From Bacteroidales bacterium UBA2716 (lineage in GTDB: Bacteria > Bacteroidota > Bacteroidia > Bacteroidales > UBA932), in NCBI GenBank assembly GCA_002354005.1, contig DEKS01000017.1:7419-17255 (forward strand): a DNA stretch of 9,837 bases, given 5' to 3'. Position 1 is the first letter of the stretch; each line of letters opens with the position of its first letter. This document shows positions 1-5,876 of the stretch, one piece after another. The translations under genes and the position numbers were made by a program. The notes under the pieces are model-generated. The model saw only the letters and a program-made list of their open reading frames with translations, did not search any database and was not told where the DNA came from.

Positions 1-980
1 TTTTCAAACAGGCGGGGCTTGCCATAGCGGTCAAGCTCCGCTTCCGGTATCCAGATGTAGCCTTCCGGCAGTTGAGGCCTTTGGACGGGCTCCCAGAGGT
101 AGAAATCGGCAATAAGGGTACGGTGGGTGAGCTGGTGCTTGACGCCCTTGCGGAGGAGTTGCAAGGCGTCTTCGGCGGCCGAAGACGCAGGACCGGCAGT
201 GTCTGTAACCAGGGGCTCATAAAGCCCTTGCCAGATATCCCCGGCAGGGCGTTTGCGAATAGCCGTTTCACCGTTAAAACGCACGTACACATAGCTCAGA
301 TGCCGCTCCTGTACTTGGGCAGCGGCTTTTTTCACGGGTAACAGGCCCTGCCTTCCGGTGCGGAACGCATGGCAGGAGGCCTGCAGTGGACAAGTGAGGC
401 AGTCGGGGTTTTGCGGGGTGCATTGCAGCGCGCCAAAATCCATCATGCCCTGATTGAAGGCCGATGCCTCTCCGGGCGGGAGCAGGCGCTGGGCCAGGGC
501 CGTGAATTCCTTCTTGGCTGCGGTAGTGCCCACGGGCGTTTCAATGCCAAAATAGCGAGACAGGACCCGGTACACATTGCCGTCTACTACGGCGGCCGGC
601 AGTCCAAAGCAAATGGAGCCGATGGCCGCGGCGGTGTAGTCTCCTACACCCTTGAGGGACGAAATGCCTTCCAAAGTGGTAGGAAATGCGCCCAAAGTGA
701 CGATTTGCTGCGCGGCGGCGTGCAGGTTCCGGGCACGGGAATAATAGCCCAGACCCTCCCAGAGGCGCATCACCTCGTCTTCGGATGCGGCGGCCAGGTC
801 CTGAACCGTTGGGAAACGTTTGAGGAAACGTTTCCAGTAATCCATGCCCTGTACAATCCGGGTCTGCTGGAGGATAATTTCACTGAGCCAGACGGCGTAC
901 GGGTCCTGCGTGCGGCGCCAGGGAAGGTCCCGGCCGTTGCACGCGTACCAGTCCAGTATGGTTTGGGAAAAAGGATGCAT
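1..980 (-). CDS. mutY: A/G-specific adenine glycosylase MutY (3' end beyond window)
   Basis: Base-excision-repair glycosylase that removes adenine mispaired with 8-oxoguanine. The visible 326 residues start at MHPFSQTILDWY. Family marks are clear: SEIILQQTRV (33-42) carries the catalytic Glu34; a helix-hairpin-helix LKGVGDYTAAAI lies at 109-120; VDGNVYRV (132-139) carries the catalytic Asp133; and four cysteines spaced C187-X6-C194-X2-C197-X5-C203 match the [4Fe-4S] cluster loop. A C-terminal Nudix-like 8-oxoG recognition domain follows, with HQLTHRTLIADFYLW typical of its start. The gene is cut by the left edge, probably losing a few tens of residues. The ATG at 980-978 shares one base with the maf stop (TGATG), which suggests translational coupling at the end of the DUF3467-kdsC-maf-mutY operon. 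No broken reading or missing key residue is visible. Confidence 0.97.
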   Translation of the reverse strand, partial: MHPFSQTILDWYACNGRDLPWRRTQDPYAVWLSEIILQQTRIVQGMDYWKRFLKRFPTVQDLAAASEDEVMRLWEGLGYYSRARNLHAAAQQIVTLGAFPTTLEGISSLKGVGDYTAAAIGSICFGLPAAVVDGNVYRVLSRYFGIETPVGTTAAKKEFTALAQRLLPPGEASAFNQGMMDFGALQCTPQNPDCLTCPLQASCHAFRTGRQGLLPVKKAAAQVQERHLSYVYVRFNGETAIRKRPAGDIWQGLYEPLVTDTAGPASSAAEDALQLLRKGVKHQLTHRTLIADFYLWEPVQRPQLPEGYIWIPEAELDRYGKPRLFE

Positions 981-1576
981 CAGAGGAAGCTTTGCAGCTT
1001 TTCGTAGACCCGTTGGACGGGGAAGCCCACCACGTTGAAATAGGAGCCCTCAATGCGCGTAATGCCCACATGGCCAATCCACTCCTGGATGGCGTAGGCG
1101 CCCGCTTTGTCAAAGGGTTTGTAGGTGTCTACGTAATAGGCGATTTCCGCCTCCGTGAGGGGCTTGAACCACACCTGGGTAGTCACCTCGAAGGTCTCCT
1201 CCCGGTGCTTGTCCCGGAGGGTGACGGCGGTAGTTACGTGGTGACCCCGTCCGGAAAGGTCCCGGAGCATGCGGCAGGCATCGGCCCGGTCTTTGGGCTT
1301 TCCAAGGATTTCTCCGGGGCGGCTGCCGGCGGGAGGAAGGATGACCATGGTGTCTGCCGTGATCAGGATTTCACCTTCCTCAAGCGGCCGGTGAAAGCCG
1401 TGGGACTTGCCTTCCGCCATGAGGCGGGGAACGGTGTCGTAGGGAACTTCCGGGCCAAAGTTTTCCTGGAAGTTATTGCCTGTATCTACCGTAAAATCAA
1501 TGTCTAATCCTTTGAGCAATTCCCGCCGTCTGGGGGAGTTGCTGCCCAGGATGATGTGCTTGCCGTTAAGGTCCAT
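980..1576 (-). CDS. maf: Maf family nucleotide pyrophosphatase (dTTP/UTP type)
   Basis: Cytosolic nucleoside triphosphate pyrophosphatase of the Maf/YhdE family, which hydrolyses dTTP, UTP or modified nucleotides to monophosphates (house-cleaning). The protein has 198 residues, usual for the family. Visible motifs: LGSNSPRRRELL near the N-terminus (phosphate-binding SPRR at 14-17), TADTMV with the likely catalytic Asp75, GKP at 92-94, and DKAGAYAIQE at 156-165. The last motif is the version seen in the dTTP/UTP branch rather than the m7GTP (YceF) branch. The start at 1576 lies 5 nt after the kdsC stop and places the SPRR motif at the standard distance. The stop overlaps the mutY start by one base. 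The old label 'septum formation inhibitor' comes from overexpression effects; the pyrophosphatase role is the better supported one. Confidence 0.96.
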   Translation of the reverse strand: MDLNGKHIILGSNSPRRRELLKGLDIDFTVDTGNNFQENFGPEVPYDTVPRLMAEGKSHGFHRPLEEGEILITADTMVILPPAGSRPGEILGKPKDRADACRMLRDLSGRGHHVTTAVTLRDKHREETFEVTTQVWFKPLTEAEIAYYVDTYKPFDKAGAYAIQEWIGHVGITRIEGSYFNVVGFPVQRVYEKLQSFL

Positions 1577-1581
1577 CGTCC

Positions 1582-2112
1582 TTAGAATTTGCGCTTGTAT
1601 TCACCGGGGTCAAACACCCATTTCCCTTGAGCGCGAAGAGTGCCTTCTATGCATTCGCGGAGGCAGCCCCGGCCGCCGGGGCGGGTGGAGACCCAGTCTG
1701 CAATGGCTTTCACTTCTTCCACGGCATCGGCCGGACAAACGCCACAGCCGCATTCCTCAAGGACATCCATGTCCGGGACATCGTCCCCAAAGTACATGAC
1801 ATCCTGCGGGTGGAGGTTGTAGCGCTCACAAAACTGGTGGAACTGGTCCCGTTTGTCCCTGCAGTGAAGGAACACGTCTTCCGCCTTTATACCGCTGGTG
1901 ACCATGCGTTTACGGATGCTCTCCGAACTGCCGCCGGTAATGACGGCTACCGGGAATCCGTTCATCACGGCCATGCGGATGGCAAAGCCGTCTTTGGCGT
2001 CGTAGGTGCGCAGGAGGTCCCCGTCGCCGTTACAGAAAACGCCGCCATCCGTGGCAACGCCGTCTATGTCAAAGGCGAAGGCCTTGATGCTGAGAATTTT
2101 CTCTTTTGTCAT
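1582..2112 (-). CDS. kdsC: KdsC-type HAD phosphatase (Kdo-8-phosphate phosphatase)
   Basis: Small capless HAD phosphatase of the KdsC family, which dephosphorylates 3-deoxy-D-manno-octulosonate 8-phosphate to Kdo for LPS inner-core synthesis. The 176 residues match the usual length. HAD motif I is FDIDGVATDG, with nucleophile Asp15 and acid/base Asp17. Motif II is ITGG (58-61). Lys87 sits at the motif III position, and motif IV is GDDVPD with Asp110, Asp111 and Asp114. The C-terminal RPGGRGCLRE (144-153) is a KdsC hallmark that reaches a neighbouring subunit's active site in the tetramer. The only possible ATG, at 2112, lies inside a dispersed repeat; an in-frame TGA stands five codons upstream and no other Met precedes Asp15. 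The gene is second in the minus-strand operon, 35 nt after the DUF3467 stop. Substrate assignment is by family; related YrbI-like phosphatases cannot be excluded. Confidence 0.93.
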   Translation of the reverse strand: MTKEKILSIKAFAFDIDGVATDGGVFCNGDGDLLRTYDAKDGFAIRMAVMNGFPVAVITGGSSESIRKRMVTSGIKAEDVFLHCRDKRDQFHQFCERYNLHPQDVMYFGDDVPDMDVLEECGCGVCPADAVEEVKAIADWVSTRPGGRGCLRECIEGTLRAQGKWVFDPGEYKRKF

Positions 2113-2150
2113 TCTGAGCGAATGTCATTCTGAGCGAAGCGAAGAATCTA
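2107..2150 (-). repeat. Dispersed 'ATTCT...AGAATGACA' repeat with a 16-bp duplication
   Basis: This element fills the DUF3467-kdsC gap. Read on the minus strand it starts at the DUF3467 stop codon and runs ATTCTTCGCTTCGCTCAGAA then TGACA. ATTCT and AGAAT form a short stem around a TCGCTTCGCTC loop. The 16-base plus-strand word TGTCATTCTGAGCGAA occurs twice in tandem, at 2107-2122 and 2123-2138, so the element has a partial second copy. From general knowledge, words of this kind (translating as CHSERSEES) are scattered between genes in many bacterial genomes and MAGs, so this is a REP-like dispersed repeat and not a gene. A relative lies at 6482-6540. The kdsC start codon falls inside the partial copy. 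Confidence 0.8.
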
Positions 2151-2495
2151 GGACTTGCTGCCGCCGCCCAGCGGACCAAAATCGGCCAGGTTGAACGTGC
2201 CGCCACCCTGCTGCGGGCCTTTTCCGCCGCCCAGGTCGATGACACCGAACTGGGCCTCGTACTTGGAAATGTTGTCAAAAAGGGCGTTCATCAGGCGCTT
2301 GGCATGCTCCGGGGTCATGATGATGCGGTTGCCAATCTCCGGCTTGGCCAGCCCGGGCAGGGTAGTGGCAAAGTCAATGATGAACTCGCTGCGGGAATGC
2401 GATATGATGGCCAGGTTGGAGTACGAACCTTTGGCGATTTCCGGTTTCAACTCCAATTGAATCTGATTCTGGGGTTTAGGGGTATTGTTATCCAT
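2148..2495 (-). CDS. DUF3467 family protein
   Basis: A 115-residue soluble protein of unknown function that I place in DUF3467 by overall resemblance: an N-terminal IQLELKPEIAKGSYSNLAII strand pair, then HSRSEFIIDFA, and a later MTPEHAKRLMNALFDNISKYE helix (about residues 64-84). The C-terminus is glycine-rich (GGGKGPQQGGG and LGGGSKS), probably disordered. No signal peptide or membrane segment is seen. The reading frame stays open upstream to 2678, but the start at 2495 (MDNNTPKPQ) is chosen. It sits about 17 nt after the predicted transcription start, and the upstream extension would cross the promoter and the divergent small gene. It is the first gene of the operon with kdsC, maf and mutY. 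Nothing in the sequence explains its role there. Confidence 0.85.
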   Translation of the reverse strand: MDNNTPKPQNQIQLELKPEIAKGSYSNLAIISHSRSEFIIDFATTLPGLAKPEIGNRIIMTPEHAKRLMNALFDNISKYEAQFGVIDLGGGKGPQQGGGTFNLADFGPLGGGSKS

Positions 2496-2514
2496 AGTTA
2501 AAAATGCGTTAAAC

Positions 2515-2547
2515 TTTACAAAATTACAAAAAATAATGCTATTTTTA
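2515..2547 (+). promoter_or_regulatory. Possible divergent promoter for the small ORF and nuclease lipoprotein
   Basis: On the plus strand TTTA (2515-2518), 21 bases, and TATTTTTA (2540-2547) resemble TTTG-N-TAnnTTTG with one mismatch in each box. Transcription would start near 2554, about 14 nt before the ATG at 2568. The boxes overlap those of the minus-strand promoter almost exactly. The match is weaker than that of the opposite promoter. Confidence 0.4.
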
Positions 2548-2551
2548 CAAA
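2519..2551 (-). promoter_or_regulatory. Bacteroidota-type promoter for the DUF3467-kdsC-maf-mutY operon
   Basis: On the minus strand TTTG (2551-2548) is followed by 21 bases and TAATTTTG (2526-2519). This matches the Bacteroidota sigma-ABfr consensus TTTG-N19-21-TAnnTTTG at all defined positions. Transcription would begin near 2512, leaving about 17 nt before the ATG at 2495. No Shine-Dalgarno sequence is present, which is normal for the phylum. Confidence 0.75.
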
Positions 2552-2567
2552 TCCATTCCAAACAACA

Positions 2568-2714
2568 ATGAAAGAACGCATTAAGTATACCGTCCCTACG
2601 GCGCAAGCCCTCGTGCTGCAGCCGGAAGGGACGCTGCTCAACCTGAGCAACTATGGCGACCCTAACGCCCCCGGACAAGGGTTTGGTGGGGGTACAGACT
2701 ATGGTAGTTTTTAG
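2568..2714 (+). CDS. Small 48-residue glycine-rich-tailed hypothetical protein
   Basis: This short gene starts MKERIKYTVPTAQALVLQPE and ends GQGFGGGTDYGSF. I do not recognise a named family, but its build (basic start, a KYxxP-like segment, a short hydrophobic stretch LVLQPEGTLLNLSN at 15-28, then a Gly/Asp/aromatic tail) resembles tiny uncharacterised Bacteroidales proteins often found beside surface lipoproteins. It has no signal peptide or cysteine. Evidence that it is real: a start 14-20 nt after the possible promoter, a frame that fills the space exactly, and a stop only 4 nt before the lipoprotein ATG, which suggests co-translation. It could instead be a leader peptide that tunes translation of the downstream gene. 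The function is unknown. Confidence 0.6.
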   Translation: MKERIKYTVPTAQALVLQPEGTLLNLSNYGDPNAPGQGFGGGTDYGSF

Positions 2715-2718
2715 GCCT

Positions 2719-5280
2719 ATGAAAAAGTTATTTCAATTTGCGGCCTATGTTTCTGCCGCTATAGCCCTGGCCTCCTGCGCCAAGGAAATAGAAACCCCTG
2801 TGGGCCCCGTAGAAGAGGCTATTCCGCCCTTCCGCATGACAGTATATGCCGATGGCCCCGACACCAAAACGGAGGTGGTCAGCGATGGCCTGGGCGGATA
2901 TAATGTCAATTGGAAAGCGGGCGATGTCCTGGGCGTATATGAGTCTGTCGATGGTGCCGTCCAGTCCAAAACCAAGTCCTGCGCGCTGAAATCGGGTGGA
3001 TCGACAGCAGAATTTGAGTTTAGCTTTTCTGGGGGCGCAAGCGGCTCAAAGTACGCTTATACCTTCGTGCATCCTTCATCGGCTCTGAGTCAAGTAGGCG
3101 GGACTTATGCGGTAAGCATTCCGTCGGCGCAAATCTTCCCCACGGGCAGTTTTGACCCTCATGCGGATGTTCTGGTATCCAAACCGCAGGACGTCACAGA
3201 GCGACCTACCAGCCTGACGGCCCAGTTCGCTCGTCTGGGCGGAACCGGAAAAATGACTATTTCGGCCCCAACGACAGAAGAAAAAGTGCTGTGGATTACC
3301 CTGGAAAGCCGTGATACGTTGCTGGCCGGTTACTATGTCCTCAGCCCCGCCTCCGGAGACCTGGACAAGGAGCCCACGGATGGGGGAAATAGCCTCCGGC
3401 TGTATCCTGCTTCCGACTTAACCTATTCGGGCTCCATCGATGTCTGGTTCCGCACAACGGCCGTTACCCTGAGGAACGAACTCATTGTCACAGTGCAAAC
3501 TACGGCAAAAAAATATATCAAGAAACTGAACCTTTCCGGCCGGCCCATTGCCTATAAAAACGGCGAACTAAGCAAGTTCACCGTAGATATGAGTTCGGTG
3601 ACGGGGATTGCCAGCATGGTGGATGTACTCACCAAGGACAATACGAACAGCGCTAATTCTTATACAGCATGGACCAGGAGCGGGTTACCTTCAGGCGTTA
3701 CTTATTGGGGACTCACCTGTGCGCAAAGTGGTGCAATTCAGACTAATAATGGAAGCAAAGACTTAGGAGGAGAAGCCGGGAACCAGCATTACGGCATCAT
3801 CACGACAGCGTCGACCCGTTATGTGAAATCGGTTACCATCCATACCACAACTAATTACGATTCAACGCATCAATTCGACATTTACGCATGTAATGATGCC
3901 TATACCAGCACCAATGAGTTATGGAAAGGTGCGAACTTTAAAGGAACAAAAGTAGGTTCCGTCGTTTTATCGGAAGAATCGGAACTAGTGAAAACCATCG
4001 TTGTCAACGATAATTACCAATTCATTGGCATTCGTGCCAAGAGTAATGCCGTACAGGCTAAAAAGATTTTCATTGAGTGGTCTGCTTCGCCAAGTGCCAC
4101 GGCTGTAGTGACAACAGGAGATCCGGCTGCAGAACCTACATCTTCTTCTGCTACGCTTACAGGTAGTTATACCGACGCTACGGGTGCCATCTATGAGGCT
4201 GGCTTCTATTGGGACGTGACGCAGGCCTCTCTGGATTCCTTGAAGCATCCGGAACGGCAGGTGGTGAGCCTGGATGCGTTGTCTCCCGGCGCTACATTCA
4301 CGGCCGAGGTCAGCAGCCTGAATGAAAATACTACGTACTATTATAAAGCCTACGTTCTGGAGTACGATGGAAATACCGGTTCATTTACAGAACGATACGG
4401 CACCATTCGCAGCTTTACTACCAGAACGAAGGCGTCATTTAAGCCAGGTGGCTGGCTGGAATTGCCCACCACAACGGTTGATGCCAGTACAACCACATCC
4501 GGCCGGGCCGACCTTTACATGGTTACCCACCGGGCCATGATGACCGGCAGCGACAAGCCGCAGCGAAACTATACCATCCTGTACGATCCTGAGATGTATG
4601 CGTCCTATTGGGTGGCTTATCCGCTCTGCAACAATCACTTGGGTAGTGGTCGCGATGAGAACTGGGACTTCGACCCTGATGTTCCTGAGAGCAAACAAAC
4701 CAATATCCGCAAGGGCGCGTACGGCGTCAAGTGGCCCACAGCCGCCTACAGCAACAATTACTTCGCCCGCGGACACCAACTGCCCAATGCGGACCGCAAT
4801 GGTGTGGACGCCATGATGGCCCAGACGTATTATTCCACTAACCTGACACCTCAGCTTCAGTATGGCTTCAACGGCGATATCTGGAAGAACCTGGAGGACG
4901 GCGTTCGTAATGTGATAAAAGGCACTTCCGATACCTTATATGTGGTTACAGGCGCGGCTTTCAGAAAGGTAGGGGGAAGTGAGACCATCAATAAGATAAC
5001 CAGCGTACGCGATAATAAACAGCTTCCGGTCCCCAACTACTACTGGAAAGTGCTCCTTAAGGTGAAGTGGACGGGAGGCAGTGTTTCCGGTGCCAAGGCA
5101 ATTGGTTTCTGGCTCGATCACTGGGGAACCTATTCCACGGCCATAGACGCCTATGAAGAATTTGCCGTTTCCGTAGACCAAATCGAGGCATGGACGGGCT
5201 TTGACTTCTTTAGCAACCTCTCCTCCTTGCAAAGCGAGGCGGAGGCGGCCACAGACTGGGCTGCGTTCAAGGCCTACTAG
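2719..5280 (+). CDS. Surface lipoprotein with fimbrillin-like, Fn3-like and DNA/RNA non-specific endonuclease domains
   Basis: An 853-residue predicted lipoprotein. The signal peptide MKKLFQFAAYVSAAIALASC ends in a lipobox with Cys20. Residues of about 30-290 look like a fimbrillin-type beta-sandwich (DTKTEVV and VNWKAGDVLGVYE are characteristic). About 294-463 is another beta-rich, jelly-roll-like segment that I cannot name. About 465-567 is Fn3-like (TSSSATLTGSYTD, NTTYYYKAYV). Residues of about 580-850 are a NucA/Serratia-type nuclease: ARGHQLPNADR has general-base His686, Asn718 is the expected metal ligand, and Glu726 lies 8 residues on, as in Anabaena NucA. The Asp of the usual DRGH is Ala683 here. 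It probably degrades extracellular DNA/RNA at the outer membrane, for nucleotide scavenging or defence. ATG 2719 is chosen because it opens the signal peptide; the frame is open to 2653, but that stretch overlaps the small gene upstream. A terminator follows 42 nt after the stop. Confidence 0.9.
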   Translation: MKKLFQFAAYVSAAIALASCAKEIETPVGPVEEAIPPFRMTVYADGPDTKTEVVSDGLGGYNVNWKAGDVLGVYESVDGAVQSKTKSCALKSGGSTAEFEFSFSGGASGSKYAYTFVHPSSALSQVGGTYAVSIPSAQIFPTGSFDPHADVLVSKPQDVTERPTSLTAQFARLGGTGKMTISAPTTEEKVLWITLESRDTLLAGYYVLSPASGDLDKEPTDGGNSLRLYPASDLTYSGSIDVWFRTTAVTLRNELIVTVQTTAKKYIKKLNLSGRPIAYKNGELSKFTVDMSSVTGIASMVDVLTKDNTNSANSYTAWTRSGLPSGVTYWGLTCAQSGAIQTNNGSKDLGGEAGNQHYGIITTASTRYVKSVTIHTTTNYDSTHQFDIYACNDAYTSTNELWKGANFKGTKVGSVVLSEESELVKTIVVNDNYQFIGIRAKSNAVQAKKIFIEWSASPSATAVVTTGDPAAEPTSSSATLTGSYTDATGAIYEAGFYWDVTQASLDSLKHPERQVVSLDALSPGATFTAEVSSLNENTTYYYKAYVLEYDGNTGSFTERYGTIRSFTTRTKASFKPGGWLELPTTTVDASTTTSGRADLYMVTHRAMMTGSDKPQRNYTILYDPEMYASYWVAYPLCNNHLGSGRDENWDFDPDVPESKQTNIRKGAYGVKWPTAAYSNNYFARGHQLPNADRNGVDAMMAQTYYSTNLTPQLQYGFNGDIWKNLEDGVRNVIKGTSDTLYVVTGAAFRKVGGSETINKITSVRDNKQLPVPNYYWKVLLKVKWTGGSVSGAKAIGFWLDHWGTYSTAIDAYEEFAVSVDQIEAWTGFDFFSNLSSLQSEAEAATDWAAFKAY

Positions 5281-5321
5281 CCAGGTGTTTCCGGTTCGTC
5301 CTGTTAATTCTTTTCTGCTCT

Positions 5322-5351
5322 GCGGAACGTCCACCCGGGCGTTCCGCTTTT
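5322..5351 (+). terminator. Intrinsic terminator after the nuclease lipoprotein
   Basis: GCGGAACG (5322-5329) and CGTTCCGC (5340-5347) make a perfect 8-bp GC-rich stem with a 10-nt loop, directly followed by TTTT (5348-5351). It lies 42 nt after the lipoprotein stop and ends that transcript. The T-run is short, so termination may be partial. Confidence 0.8.
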
Positions 5352-5518
5352 GGAAATAATACGATACAACTATCGTGATACGTAAGTGGTTGATAATCAG
5401 TTTCTTGACATAATGGACCCTGCCGAGAAGTGGACCGTCCATTGAGGTAAGTGTCTGATGCATAGTCGTTTGCGTAACATGCTCTCGTTGCGGGCTCTTT
5501 ATGCCCTTCTCAGATGTG
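5352..5518. other. Non-coding spacer with two small dyads
   Basis: No credible gene is seen here. Two inverted repeats are visible. ACGATA (5361-5366) and TATCGT (5371-5376) enclose a 4-base loop. AATGGAC (5412-5418) and GTCCATT (5437-5443) enclose 18 bases, and the second arm also belongs to the short palindrome TGGACCGTCCA (5431-5441). TGGACC is repeated at 5414-5419 and 5431-5436. These could be operator sites or remnants of a mobile element; nothing assigns them to a regulator. A weak GGGC/GCCC hairpin lies near 5492-5506. Confidence 0.4.
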
Positions 5519-5671
5519 AATGGTTGGTTGGGTAACTGCAAAAGGTTGGATTTTATGGGGCCAACCTTTGACACATAAAAGATGGCAGAGCATGCTACAA
5601 GGCCGAATGACTGCAAATGGTTGGCTGCATAAAATCCAACCATTGACAAAAACACGACCAACCTTTTGCAG
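5519..5671. repeat. Symmetric REP/MITE-like cluster of GGTTGG palindromes
   Basis: Six copies of a 9-base arm lie in mirror order. Three are forward (AATGGTTGG at 5519, AAAGGTTGG at 5541, AATGGTTGG at 5616) and three reversed (CCAACCTTT at 5561, CCAACCATT at 5636, CCAACCTTT at 5658). Starts are spaced 22 and 20 on the left and 20 and 22 on the right, centred near 5592. Two hairpins form, 5541-5569 and 5616-5644, each with a 9-bp stem and an 11-base loop. Their loops are ATTTTATGGGG and CTGCATAAAAT, which are near reverse complements, so the second hairpin is inverted relative to the first. CTGCAAAAGGTTGG (5536-5549) and CCAACCTTTTGCAG (5658-5671) are perfect 14-bp inverted ends. This is the build of paired REP sequences (REPIN/BIME) or a tiny MITE. 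No transposase is nearby. Confidence 0.8.
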
Positions 5672-5680
5672 GAGAGCCGT

Positions 5681-5821
5681 GTCGTCCTTTAAAAAGGGAC
5701 CTAAACAAGGACGAGAGGGGGAAAACCCTGTTGTCATCCTTAAAAATGACCTAAACAAGGACGAGAGGGGGCAAACCCTGTTGTCATCCTTAAAAATGAC
5801 CGAAAACAGGGACGAGAAGTG
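5681..5821. repeat. Tandem array of three units of about 50 bp
   Basis: Three consecutive units start at 5681 (52 bp), 5733 (50 bp) and 5783 (about 39 bp, diverging at its end). Bases 5701-5750 and 5751-5800 differ at a single position. Each unit opens with a dyad (GTCAT...ATGAC in units 2 and 3), followed by AACAAGGACGAGAGGGGG or a variant, then CCCTGTT in units 1 and 2. Unit 3 has AACAGGGACGAG instead, whose AACAGGG is the exact complement of CCCTGTT. There are no unique spacers, so it is not a CRISPR array. It lies just upstream of the deformylase promoter. Translations in all frames look like repeat read-through rather than protein. Confidence 0.85.
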
Positions 5822-5825
5822 GTGT

Positions 5826-5860
5826 GACATGCAATATGTCGAATTTTTTTAATACATTTG
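5826..5860 (+). promoter_or_regulatory. Promoter of the deformylase gene with a dyad at the -33 region
   Basis: TACATTTG (5853-5860) is a perfect TAnnTTTG -7 box 16 nt upstream of the ATG at 5877. No good TTTG exists at -33. Instead a perfect dyad GACAT-GCAAT-ATGTC (5826-5840) overlaps that region, followed by a run of seven T. The dyad may be an operator that compensates for or controls a weak -33 element. Identical TACATTTG also precedes valS. Confidence 0.55.
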
Positions 5861-5876
5861 TGGTAAAGAAGTTATT

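Noticed and set aside
369..1507. Plus-strand open frames at 369-1007 and 992-1507
   Set aside because: They are antisense to mutY and maf, both of which have complete catalytic motifs; the plus-strand translations are low-complexity shadows.
2496..2678. N-terminal extension of the DUF3467 protein
   Set aside because: It would cross the operon's own promoter and overlap the divergent small gene; the start at 2495 fits the predicted transcription start.
2653..2718. Upstream start for the nuclease lipoprotein
   Set aside because: It would put 22 extra residues before a clear lipoprotein signal peptide and overlap the small gene.
4936..5661. Minus-strand frame of 241 codons
   Set aside because: It runs from the palindrome cluster through the terminator into the nuclease domain in antisense; no motifs and no promoter.
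5681..5821. CRISPR array
   Set aside because: Units are contiguous near-identical copies without unique spacers, and no cas gene is present.
5510..5852. Open frames on both strands across the repeats (106 and 110 codons)
   Set aside because: Translations are repeated words made by the palindromes and tandem units; such frames are typical spurious products of dispersed repeats.
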